DNA of 31,128 nt from an uncultured Verrucomicrobiota bacterium (GTDB lineage: Bacteria; Verrucomicrobiota; Verrucomicrobiae; Verrucomicrobiales; DEV007): contig CACJBM010000015.1 in NCBI GenBank assembly GCA_902591645.1, positions 1-31,128 of the forward strand. The letters are read 5' to 3'. This document shows positions 7,554-14,710 of the stretch, piece by piece; within the stretch, counting starts at the first letter, position 1; each line of letters begins with the position of its first letter. The notes beneath the pieces were generated by a model. The model was not told the DNA's origin and did no database searches. It was given only the letters and a program-made list of their open reading frames with translations. Made by a program: the position numbers and the translations under genes.

Positions 7554-8924
7554 ATGGGTAAGCGGCAAAAAAAACTAAGCCACGGACTGGCTTACTTAGC
7601 TTATAGGATAGCCGAAGCTGCGCTAACAATACCCCCTATGTGGTTCTGTTATCGAACAGGCCAGCTCATTGGACTCGTTTGTTATTTTGCACTGAAGCGG
7701 TACAGAAACCTTGCCGAGCACAATGTCAGTATTGCATTCGCCAATAAAAAATCAGTTCCTGAAATAAAGCAGCTCGTCAGGGAACATTTCATAACTGTTG
7801 GAGCTAACTTTGTCTGTAGCGCCAAGTTCGCAACAATTTCTCCCAAAAAAATTAATAATTACATTGAATACGAAGGACTAGAACTGCTCCAAGAAAATGC
7901 CGAAAAAAAAATCCCCATCATTTATATCGTCTGCCATATGGGAGCATGGGAATTATTAGCGCAAATTGGGTCACTGGCTCCTAATGTGAAGCAGTCAACG
8001 CTCTACCAAGCTCTTTCAAACCCTTACATTGACGCGCACGTTCTCCGGAAAAGAAAACGGACAGGCATTAAAGCCTTTGACCGAAAAGACGGCTTCAATG
8101 CACCAATGGCTCATCTCCGATCTGGAGGAAGCCTTGGAATACTCGTAGATCAGAATGCTGGTTACCGAGGAATCTGGTGTCCCTTGTTCGGCAAGCTAGC
8201 ATCAACATCCAATCTAGCACCTCTCATGGCTGCTCGTTCCGGAGCAACCATGTTTCCTTATTTTGTCATCACACTAGGCCCTTCGAAGTGGAAAGTTATC
8301 GTTTCTGAACCGCTCGAAGTGAGTGCAGATGAAACAATCGAAATGACCACAGCAAGAATGAATATGGAAGTTGAAAAGATGGTTAACAGATCACCGAAGG
8401 ACTGGTTCTGGTTACATAATCGATGGAAGACACCAAAGACCCGTTTCCTCATAGAAAAATACAGAAGAGGGTTTTGCTTACCTCCTAACATTAAAATAGA
8501 TGAGCTAAACCCATTCAATATTCTCATCATTGCTCCTCGGTCCGAAAATCATGCTAAAATATCAGTGCAAACAATTCGACTCATTGCCGGAGGTCGCCCA
8601 GATGCAAAAATTACAGTCTTAGGAAATCATTCTAAGGTTTGGAAAGATGTCACTGAGATTAAAACATTTATTGAGAGACCAGAGCTAGTAAAGGAGCCCA
8701 ATAACGACTCAATTAGCGATCAAAATTTTGCTGTTGCGATTCTGTTTGATCATTCACTACAAGCAGCAAAAGAAGCTAAGAAGGCAGGAGTCCCACACAT
8801 TGTAGGATATAGTAATGATGAGAATGCTCAATTCATTGATCACAAAATTATCCAAGAGAATTCTCCCGATGAACCTGCCTATTATAATAAAATTGCAGAG
8901 TGCATCGGTTCGAGAGCATCTTGA
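7554..8924 (+). CDS. Lipid A biosynthesis acyltransferase (LpxL/HtrB family) fused to a GT9-like half domain
   Basis: The first approximately 300 residues match Kdo2-lipid A lauroyl/myristoyl acyltransferases, inner-membrane enzymes that add secondary acyl chains to lipid A. They include a hydrophobic N-terminal region, the catalytic HX4E motif (CHMGAWELL, His128 and Glu133), a GGSLGILVDQNAG block and the DWFWLHNRWK motif. Residues about 317-456 do not belong to that family. They read like the first Rossmann domain of glycosyltransferase family 9 (heptosyltransferases): NILIIAPRSENH, then RPDAKITVLG, then a FDHSLQAAKEAKKAGVPHIVGYS segment. The second, donor-binding domain of GT9 is absent. 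The extra half may be a degenerate or regulatory remnant. Directly downstream of secG. Confidence 0.85.
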   Translation: MGKRQKKLSHGLAYLAYRIAEAALTIPPMWFCYRTGQLIGLVCYFALKRYRNLAEHNVSIAFANKKSVPEIKQLVREHFITVGANFVCSAKFATISPKKINNYIEYEGLELLQENAEKKIPIIYIVCHMGAWELLAQIGSLAPNVKQSTLYQALSNPYIDAHVLRKRKRTGIKAFDRKDGFNAPMAHLRSGGSLGILVDQNAGYRGIWCPLFGKLASTSNLAPLMAARSGATMFPYFVITLGPSKWKVIVSEPLEVSADETIEMTTARMNMEVEKMVNRSPKDWFWLHNRWKTPKTRFLIEKYRRGFCLPPNIKIDELNPFNILIIAPRSENHAKISVQTIRLIAGGRPDAKITVLGNHSKVWKDVTEIKTFIERPELVKEPNNDSISDQNFAVAILFDHSLQAAKEAKKAGVPHIVGYSNDENAQFIDHKIIQENSPDEPAYYNKIAECIGSRAS

Positions 8925-8971
8925 ATCAGGTCCGGATTTTAGTTTCTGTTAAGTTACATGACACTTTTCGG

Positions 8972-8999
8972 TTGTCGCATTCACTTGATTGCATAGAAT
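8972..8999 (+). promoter_or_regulatory. Promoter of the SRP RNA gene
   Basis: TTGTCG and TAGAAT with a 16-base spacer. The -10 box ends 6 bases before the predicted 5' end of the SRP RNA at 9006, the spacing expected for a start site there. Confidence 0.6.
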
Positions 9000-9005
9000 G
9001 AGAGC

Positions 9006-9103
9006 GGTTGTCCAGAGACTGTGGACTATCGACTGACGAATCCGCCAGGGCCTGACGGCAGCAACGGCAGTTTGTTCGAGAGTGCCGTAGTTCTCTGGCA
9101 GCC
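9006..9103 (+). ncRNA. ffs: Signal recognition particle RNA (4.5S, small bacterial type)
   Basis: About 98 bases that fold as a bacterial SRP RNA. The ends pair: GGTTG (9006-9010) with CAGCC (9099-9103), and CCAGAGA (9012-9018) with TCTCTGG (9092-9098). The apex has the invariant Ffh-binding arrangement CAGG-n-CC-tetraloop-GG-n-AGCA at 9046-9063. The 3' arm TGCCG...CTGGCAG also resembles the E. coli 4.5S RNA. The RNA pairs with Ffh to target nascent membrane proteins to the Sec channel. The tetraloop is TGAC instead of the common GGAA. A T-rich run (9116-9125) follows and could end transcription, at the 3' end of the convergent M23 peptidase gene. Confidence 0.9.
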
Positions 9104-9116
9104 ACTTTCTAATAAT

Positions 9117-10010
9117 TTATTTTTTCCGGAGGACTGACTCCTCTATATCAAATTTAATTCCCTGAGGACCGGGACCAAATAAGTCTATAATATCTGGAGC
9201 CCTGTTCAAGAGATCCTCCTTAGCTCCCCGAAGCTTTGCAATTGTATCCGATGGATTGATTCGGTTTAATTTATGTTTCGAATAGCCTTGGCCCGGATCT
9301 GCAATGTCCGACTCACGCATCTCAAAATGCAAATGAGCAGGATACCGTCCATTGGCATTGCCCACCTCGCCAATTATATCTCCTCGTTGAATTAAAGCGC
9401 CACTCACAACAAAAAACTTACCCAAATGAGCATAAACACTCTGAAGCATTCTCCTTGCACGAGACTCGCCCACCACATGCTCTATGATAACAAGATTCCC
9501 CCAACTCTCACCGGCATCAGCAGCATAGATCACACGGCCAGCAGCTACTGCAAAAACTTTATCTCCTAGGTCCGTATTCATTCCACCAATTCCATTCAAA
9601 TCATCTGCTAGATGATTGCTCCCAAATCCGGAGTTAAAATTCATGAATGGTTGGGCATTATAAGTGAGCGCTCCGTTTTCAGAACCTAAGGGACTATCAA
9701 ATCTTGTAGCTCGCGGAGTCAGTGCAGCGTCGATGGGCCTAACAAAAGAAAAGGCATCATCATAACTGTCCCGAGACTGTTCTGGAACCAAAAATGGGCG
9801 CCAATCATCATAATCTCTTAAGATTACCCACTTCTGCTCTAATGGTGTTTTCTTTAGCACCCATAAACAAAACACTATTAAAACAGTAGAAAAGAGGGTA
9901 ACTGGAATAGCGACTCGAAGATTAAGGCCGTCTAAAAATTTTCGTGGAGGCACATATTTGACGCCTCCCCTTCTGCGGTCGAAAGTTGACACGATATAAG
10001 ACTGCCTCAT
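9117..10010 (-). CDS. Membrane-anchored M23 (LytM-type) peptidase
   Basis: A peptidoglycan endopeptidase-like protein of the zinc-dependent M23 family. A single membrane segment (LRVAIPVTLFSTVLIVFCLWV) near the N terminus is followed by a periplasmic region. The M23 core runs FGSNHLADD (HxxxD zinc ligands), then GDKVFAVAAGRVIYA, then SVYAHLG, and ends with PAHLHFEM, giving the HxH pair. All expected metal and catalytic residues are present, so it should be active, unlike many LytM regulators. Start choice: a longer frame begins at 10052 and would overlap the divergent fur gene by 44 bases. The ATG at 10010 overlaps the fur start codon by two bases, and a GTG at 9992 would avoid overlap. Confidence 0.85.
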   Translation of the reverse strand: MRQSYIVSTFDRRRGGVKYVPPRKFLDGLNLRVAIPVTLFSTVLIVFCLWVLKKTPLEQKWVILRDYDDWRPFLVPEQSRDSYDDAFSFVRPIDAALTPRATRFDSPLGSENGALTYNAQPFMNFNSGFGSNHLADDLNGIGGMNTDLGDKVFAVAAGRVIYAADAGESWGNLVIIEHVVGESRARRMLQSVYAHLGKFFVVSGALIQRGDIIGEVGNANGRYPAHLHFEMRESDIADPGQGYSKHKLNRINPSDTIAKLRGAKEDLLNRAPDIIDLFGPGPQGIKFDIEESVLRKK

Positions 10011-10476
10011 GAATCCAGAAGTGCGAGAAAAAATTGATGCCCTGTTCATCAAAAAAGGTTTAAGGATGACAAGACCCAGAGAAATAATCCTCGAAGCTGC
10101 TTTTTCAAAAAAGGGATATCATTTCACTGCCGAAGAACTTTTTCAGAAGGCAAAAGAGAAAGATCCTAAAGCATCACTGGCTACACTTTATCGGACAGTG
10201 TCTCTACTCGTTGAGGGTGGCTTATTGCAGGAAATTGATCTTGGAAAAGGGGTCGTCTCATATGATCCGAACTTCATAGAGCACCCTCATCACAATCACT
10301 TGATATGCGTAGACTGCTCCGAAGTGATCGAGTTTGAAGATCAACACATCAGTGTATTGGAAGACTGTATCACTAAAAGGCTTGGGTTTAGCCCCGCCAC
10401 CAAAAGCATCCAAATCAAAGCGAAGTGCGATAAACTTCGCAAGTCAGGCTCCTGCGACAAGCTCATCACTAAATGA
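10009..10476 (+). CDS. fur: Fur-family transcriptional regulator
   Basis: A 155-residue metal-dependent repressor. The N-terminal winged helix holds the recognition-helix motif SLATLYRTVSLLVEGGL. The C-terminal dimerisation and metal domain has HPHHNHLICVDC (His92, 94, 95 and 97 and the Cys100/Cys103 pair), typical of Fur. A second cysteine pair, C140 and C149, lies near the C terminus with eight residues between, wider than the usual CxxC or CxxxxC. Whether it senses iron (Fur), zinc (Zur) or peroxide (PerR) cannot be decided from sequence alone. It starts head to head with the M23 peptidase gene and precedes argH by 43 bases. No Fur box was recognised. Confidence 0.88.
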   Translation: MNPEVREKIDALFIKKGLRMTRPREIILEAAFSKKGYHFTAEELFQKAKEKDPKASLATLYRTVSLLVEGGLLQEIDLGKGVVSYDPNFIEHPHHNHLICVDCSEVIEFEDQHISVLEDCITKRLGFSPATKSIQIKAKCDKLRKSGSCDKLITK

Positions 10477-10519
10477 GCATTAACAGGAACTATAAAGTAA
10501 TCTACAAAAAGTAACTACT

Positions 10520-11890
10520 ATGTGGAAAGGCCGATTCCAGAAAGAAACGTCGTCATTATTAACCCAATACGGGGAATCAATTTCTTTTGATTGGCGTTTA
10601 TACAAATATGACATTGCCGGGTCAATTGCGCATGCAGCCGCTCTAGAGAAGGCCGGTATCATTACTCAAGAAGAATGCAATACAATTACCGAAGGGCTAA
10701 GAAATATAGGGACTGACATTGAGCAAGGCTCTTTTGAGTTTGATATGGGCCTCGAAGACATTCACATGAATATTGAATCTGCCCTTACAGATAGGATCGG
10801 TGATACTGGGGCCAAACTGCACACTGCCAGAAGCCGGAACGATCAGGTCGCTCTTGACGTAAGGCTCTACTGCAGAGATTCACTCAATGACATTCAAGAA
10901 AACCTGTGCGATATGCAGCGGGCACTCGTCCAATGCTGCAAAAGGTTCCCCAAATCGGTTATTCCGGGTTATACTCACTTACAGCGGGGACAGCCGGTAT
11001 TATTTGCTCACCACCTCCTAGCCTATGTGGAAATGTTCGAGAGGGACCAGCAAAGAATAAAAGATTCAATACAAAGAATTAATATAATGCCATTAGGTTC
11101 GGGTGCACTGGCAGGTAGCACTATCACACTTGATAGAGAATTCATTGCCAAACAACTCGATTTTACAGAAATCAGTCAGAACAGTATGGACGCAGTCAGT
11201 GACCGTGACTTTGTTGCTGAAGTCCTGTTCTGCATGGCACTGACAGGAACGCACTTATCCAGGCTCAGCGAAGACGTCATCCTTTGGGCAAGTGCAGAGT
11301 TTGAGTTCATTTCACTGAGCGACGAACACACGACCGGTTCGAGTCTAATGCCTCAGAAAAAGAATCCTGATATTGCTGAACTGACTAGAGGTAAGACCGG
11401 GAGGCTTTATGGAAATCTTATGTCCATTCTTACTCTGATTAAGGGTTTGCCAATGACTTACAACCGTGATCTGCAGGAGGATAAAGAACCTTTATTTGAT
11501 TCTATAGACACAATCCAAAACGCGCTGGTTATTTTCGCGGAGATGATTGATGGCATGAACATTAATGAAAGCCAGACCCGTGAAGCGTGCTCCGATCCAA
11601 TGCTTTTCGCGACAGACATCGCTGACTATTTAGTAAAAAAAGGTGTCCCTTTCCGTGAAGCTCATAATATCGTTGGTCAGATCACTGCACATGCAATCGA
11701 AAGCAGCACACCTTTCCCGAAGATTGAAATACAAAAATATAAGGAATTCTCAGAGCACTTTGAAGAATCCGTCTTCGATCTCTTTGAAATCGAATCAGCT
11801 TTAACTGCACGTGCTGCTACAGGTGCCCCGTCCCCAAAAAACGTTTCCGCACAAGTCAGTAAATGGGAAAATAAGTTAAGCGGAGAATAA
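10520..11890 (+). CDS. argH: Argininosuccinate lyase
   Basis: Catalyses the last step of arginine synthesis: argininosuccinate to arginine and fumarate, in the cytoplasm. A member of the fumarase/aspartase superfamily. It shows the N-terminal WKGRFQKE start, HTARSRNDQVALDVRLY (residues 101-117), YTHLQRGQP with the conserved TH near 152-153, and the signature loop GSSLMPQKKNPD at 273-284 carrying the catalytic serine. The 456-residue length is standard. No other arginine gene lies nearby. It sits between fur and tatC on the same strand with short gaps. Confidence 0.97.
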   Translation: MWKGRFQKETSSLLTQYGESISFDWRLYKYDIAGSIAHAAALEKAGIITQEECNTITEGLRNIGTDIEQGSFEFDMGLEDIHMNIESALTDRIGDTGAKLHTARSRNDQVALDVRLYCRDSLNDIQENLCDMQRALVQCCKRFPKSVIPGYTHLQRGQPVLFAHHLLAYVEMFERDQQRIKDSIQRINIMPLGSGALAGSTITLDREFIAKQLDFTEISQNSMDAVSDRDFVAEVLFCMALTGTHLSRLSEDVILWASAEFEFISLSDEHTTGSSLMPQKKNPDIAELTRGKTGRLYGNLMSILTLIKGLPMTYNRDLQEDKEPLFDSIDTIQNALVIFAEMIDGMNINESQTREACSDPMLFATDIADYLVKKGVPFREAHNIVGQITAHAIESSTPFPKIEIQKYKEFSEHFEESVFDLFEIESALTARAATGAPSPKNVSAQVSKWENKLSGE

Positions 11891-11902
11891 ACAAGAAAAA
11901 CC

Positions 11903-11920
11903 CAAATCCGTAAAGATTTG
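11903..11920 (+). terminator. Possible weak hairpin after argH
   Basis: CAAATC and GATTTG flank a 6-base loop, 13 bases after the argH stop. No U tract follows, so termination is doubtful. Confidence 0.2.
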
Positions 11921-11999
11921 AGTACTTAGTTTGCATTTCCTCTGGACTGAGGTATCAAAAAAGGCCCACACTAATTGCCAGTAACCCATAGAATTTAAA

Positions 12000-13346
12000 A
12001 TGTTTTTCCTCAAGAAACTACTCAGTCTCGGCGGTAACGCCGCAGCGAAAAAGTTTCAGGATAAAGAAAAACCATTCTTGGATCACTTAGAGGATCTTCG
12101 TGGAACGATGATCAAAGTGTTCGGGACACTGATCGTATGCACTATCATTGCTTTCTTTTTCTACAAGGACCTGATTGAGGTCATCAAGTATCCTATACTC
12201 AAGGCAAATGAGGGAGATGCCAATCTAGCCACAGAACTCAAAGTCTTCAGTCCTGTTGAAGGGTTTATGAGCGTCATTAAGATCTGCCTCTACGCGGCAC
12301 TTATCGGCTCGTTCCCAATCATTCTTTATTTTATTGGAGAATTCATTATCCCGGGACTGAACAAAAAGGAAAAGAAACTGATTCTACCGGTAGTCATTGC
12401 AAGTTTCATACTCTTTAGCATCGGAGTCGTATTCGCTTACTTTGTTGTTATACCAAGAGCATTGGAGTTTTTTGATAGCTTTAATGCTGGAGTCGATATC
12501 TCCACAGATCTGCGCTTTAAATACACGGTCTCTTTCATCACAATGCTATGCCTTGTATTTGGAATTTGCTTCGAATTGCCCGTCGTCGTTCTGACGCTCG
12601 TTAAATTGGATCTTCTTAATTCCCAGATGATGCGAGCGACCCGCTCTTACGCAATCGTTGCGATGTTTATTCTTGCGGCAGTGATCACGCCGACGCCGGA
12701 CATATTTACGATGTCCCTACTCGCTGGACCGATGGTACTTTTATATGAATTTTGTATTTGGATGGCCTGGTACATGGAATGGAAAGAGGCCAAGAAAGAA
12801 GCACTACAAAAAGAAAGAGACCGACAGGCACTCATTGGCAGCAAACAAGATTCACCAGGAGCAGATGCTAAGAACGGACCTGAAAATCCGAAATCTACGG
12901 ACACTGGGACCCTTGAATATAATCCTGATAATGAAGTCATCTATGAGGATCAGAACAGCGATGTCATAGAGGACGACAGTGAGAGCGCCGCATTTGATGA
13001 ATATCATACAGGGCTCAATGATGAAACCGAACCAATTGACCCAACTAGTGACGCTGTCTGGGGATACAGCGATCAAGCAAAAGGAGGCAGTGTTCCAGAA
13101 GAATCAGACACGTACACTGATGATCACCATTACGACCATGACTATCATGATCACGGATATTATGGCGACGGGTACTATAGTGGACCAACAGATGAACTGA
13201 AAAAAATCCTCCAAGCTGAACTCAGGGAAGATATCAAGCACGACATAATGCACGATATCAAACAAATATTGAAGGATGAACTGAAGGCTGAAATCCTTGA
13301 GGAGCTTGAAAAAGATCCGAAAGACGAAGGATCTGAAGAAGGATAA
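12000..13346 (+). CDS. tatC: Sec-independent translocase TatC with long acidic His/Tyr-rich tail
   Basis: Core subunit of the twin-arginine translocase, which recognises RR signal peptides of folded proteins in the inner membrane. Residues about 25-260 are a normal six-span TatC: FLDHLEDLRGTM at the N terminus, the periplasmic SPVEGF motif with conserved Glu87, IPRALEFF, FELPVVV, and ITPTPDIFTM. A 187-residue cytoplasmic extension (262-448) follows that I do not recognise. It is acidic and probably disordered from 280 to 370, contains five histidines and several tyrosines at 372-393 (DHHYDHDYHDHGYYGDGYY), then ends in an amphipathic Lys/Glu helix (about 398-440). No tatA or tatB gene is adjacent. 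Confidence 0.93.
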   Translation: MFFLKKLLSLGGNAAAKKFQDKEKPFLDHLEDLRGTMIKVFGTLIVCTIIAFFFYKDLIEVIKYPILKANEGDANLATELKVFSPVEGFMSVIKICLYAALIGSFPIILYFIGEFIIPGLNKKEKKLILPVVIASFILFSIGVVFAYFVVIPRALEFFDSFNAGVDISTDLRFKYTVSFITMLCLVFGICFELPVVVLTLVKLDLLNSQMMRATRSYAIVAMFILAAVITPTPDIFTMSLLAGPMVLLYEFCIWMAWYMEWKEAKKEALQKERDRQALIGSKQDSPGADAKNGPENPKSTDTGTLEYNPDNEVIYEDQNSDVIEDDSESAAFDEYHTGLNDETEPIDPTSDAVWGYSDQAKGGSVPEESDTYTDDHHYDHDYHDHGYYGDGYYSGPTDELKKILQAELREDIKHDIMHDIKQILKDELKAEILEELEKDPKDEGSEEG

Positions 13347-13360
13347 TTATCCTTTTCTTA
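13339..13360 (+). terminator. Terminator overlapping the tatC stop codon
   Basis: AAGGAT and ATCCTT pair across an AATT loop (13339-13354), extendable through neighbouring A/T pairs, and are followed by TTCTTA. The stop codon of tatC lies inside the stem. Confidence 0.5.
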
Positions 13361-13478
13361 ACTTCCTTTAATTAATTCAATCAAGATTAAGTAAATCATT
13401 AAGTACGCCCATGAGAAAAATTCTCTGCGTATTGCAAAGGAAATGCCTATCCTTAAATTTAAATCATCTACTAAGCAC

Positions 13479-13583
13479 TTAGGACTTATAACGTAAACGC
13501 TTCTTGTGGCGATTAGCCCTATTGCGTTTACTTCGCTTGTGCTTATTGATTTTGGTCTTCCGTCTTTTTTTGAGTGATCCCAT
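13479..13583 (-). CDS. 34-residue basic protein, AURKAIP1/COX24-domain (bS22-like ribosomal) family
   Basis: A very small gene encoding a 34-residue protein, starting MGSLKKRRKTKINKHK and continuing with a SKRNRANRHKKRLRY segment. More than half of the residues are Lys or Arg. This matches short proteins annotated as AURKAIP1/COX24 domain-containing in Bacteroidetes and Verrucomicrobia, related to small-subunit ribosomal proteins (bS22 and mitochondrial mS38). A role on the ribosome is inferred from the family. A good promoter candidate lies 44 bases upstream. A longer overlapping frame on the same strand (13358-13603) is not gene-like. Confidence 0.85.
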   Translation of the reverse strand: MGSLKKRRKTKINKHKRSKRNRANRHKKRLRYKS

Positions 13584-13614
13584 TTGATACTGTTAAACCC
13601 CAAGAAAAGGCTCT

Positions 13615-13622
13615 GGGGGGGG
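13615..13622. repeat. Eight-base G homopolymer in the leader of the 34-residue gene
   Basis: Eight consecutive G on the plus strand (C on the transcript), between the putative promoter and start codon. CCCCA and TGGGG around it could form a short stem in the leader RNA. Confidence 0.7.
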
Positions 13623-13626
13623 AGCG

Positions 13627-13656
13627 TCTATAGCATCATTCCAGCATATTTGCCAA
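13627..13656 (-). promoter_or_regulatory. Candidate sigma-70 promoter for the 34-residue ribosomal-type protein
   Basis: On the minus strand TTGGCA and TATAGA with an 18-base spacer, giving a leader of roughly 35-40 bases before the ATG at 13583. Confidence 0.5.
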
Positions 13657-13710
13657 TCATTTTTATAAACACTAGGTCTTTTCCTCTATTTATCGCTCTT
13701 TGTTAAAGTC

Positions 13711-13731
13711 TCAATAATTAGGTATTATTGA
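13711..13731 (-). terminator. Hairpin after hisG
   Basis: TCAATAAT and ATTATTGA form a perfect 8-bp stem with a 5-base loop, immediately after the hisG stop. The stem is AT-rich and the following T run is short (CTTTAAC), so efficiency is uncertain. Confidence 0.45.
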
Positions 13732-14610
13732 TCAAAGAACGAGTTTATTGAGAGGATACTCAATGATTCCCTCTGCTCCCATAGCTTTGAGATCAGGTAT
13801 CAATTCCCTCACAACAGCCTCATCAAGGACAGTCTCTATCGCTACCCAATCCTCATCAGCTAGCTTTGATACTGTTGGATTACGCAAGGCAGGAAGATTA
13901 TCAAGTAACTGATCAAGATTAGAACTTAGAATATTCATTTTTAATCCAACAACATCCCTAGCTGCCTGAGCCGCTTTGAGAAGCATCCCAATACGTTCCA
14001 ACTTTACACGCTTCCATTCATCTTGCATCGATGATTTATTGGCCACAAATTGCGGGAAAGACTCCATTAAAGTATCAACGATCCTAAGCTTATTGGCCCT
14101 TAAAGACGAACCTGTCTCCGTAACATCAACTATAGCATCGACGAGTTCAGGGACTTTCACTTCAGTAGCACCCCAACTAAATTCAACTTCAGCATTCACC
14201 CCTTTACTCTTAAGAAAATCAGTCGTCAATCCAACGCTCTCGGTAGCAATTCTCTTACCTTCTAAATCTTGGACTGACTGAATAGGTGAATCTTCGGGAA
14301 CGACCAGAACCCATCGAGTAGGATTCGTAGATGAACGGCTATATGCAAGGTCGCAAATCACCTCAACATCGGCCCGATTCTCTGCAATCCAATCCTTTCC
14401 CGTAATTCCACAGTCGAGAAATCCATGATCAACGTATCTTCCGATTTCCTGTGCGCGTATGAGCCGCAACTCAAGCTCTTTATCGTCAGAAGTCGGTCTG
14501 TATGAGCGGGAAGAAACATAAATGTTCCAACCTGCTTTCTCAAACAAATCAAGGGTCGCATTCTGCAGACTTCCCTTGGGCAATCCTAGTATAAGATTTT
14601 GTGATGACAT
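13732..14610 (-). CDS. hisG: ATP phosphoribosyltransferase, long form (HisG)
   Basis: First and feedback-controlled step of histidine synthesis: condenses ATP with PRPP to phosphoribosyl-ATP. The N-terminal catalytic part begins [22 protein letters not shown] and includes the [10 protein letters not shown] motif. The PRPP-binding type signature [20 protein letters not shown] (around 163-182) is clear. The 292-residue length and the final approximately 75 residues (ending PLNKLVL) fit the regulatory ACT-like domain of long-form HisG, which binds histidine and works without HisZ. No other his gene is nearby. A -35-like TTGACA lies upstream, but no matching -10 box was found. Confidence 0.95.
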   Translation of the reverse strand: MSSQNLILGLPKGSLQNATLDLFEKAGWNIYVSSRSYRPTSDDKELELRLIRAQEIGRYVDHGFLDCGITGKDWIAENRADVEVICDLAYSRSSTNPTRWVLVVPEDSPIQSVQDLEGKRIATESVGLTTDFLKSKGVNAEVEFSWGATEVKVPELVDAIVDVTETGSSLRANKLRIVDTLMESFPQFVANKSSMQDEWKRVKLERIGMLLKAAQAARDVVGLKMNILSSNLDQLLDNLPALRNPTVSKLADEDWVAIETVLDEAVVRELIPDLKAMGAEGIIEYPLNKLVL

Positions 14611-14710
14611 GGTTTAATTTTATTAACCGCTCAATTGCGGGCCGATAGGTTGCCCCCTATGAGCCAAGCTGTCAACGAAGCACAGCATTTGATTCACAAA
14701 GAAATTTAAC

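Noticed and set aside
7279..7568. Two long minus-strand frames opposite the secG tail
   Set aside because: They arise because the 45-bp repeat is open in several frames; they give Leu/Arg/Phe/Trp-rich repeat peptides with no gene-like start or context.
13358..13603. 81-residue minus-strand frame overlapping the 34-residue gene
   Set aside because: Mixed composition with no family resemblance, and it lies in a different frame from the recognisable basic protein.
14670..14675. Consensus -35 box TTGACA on the minus strand upstream of hisG
   Set aside because: No -10 box at a suitable distance (the nearest candidate is about 21 bases away), so I did not call a promoter.
14659..14709. 16-codon plus-strand frame upstream of the hisG start
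   Set aside because: Complete ATG-to-TAA frame, but too short to judge, and no promoter or conserved motif supports it.
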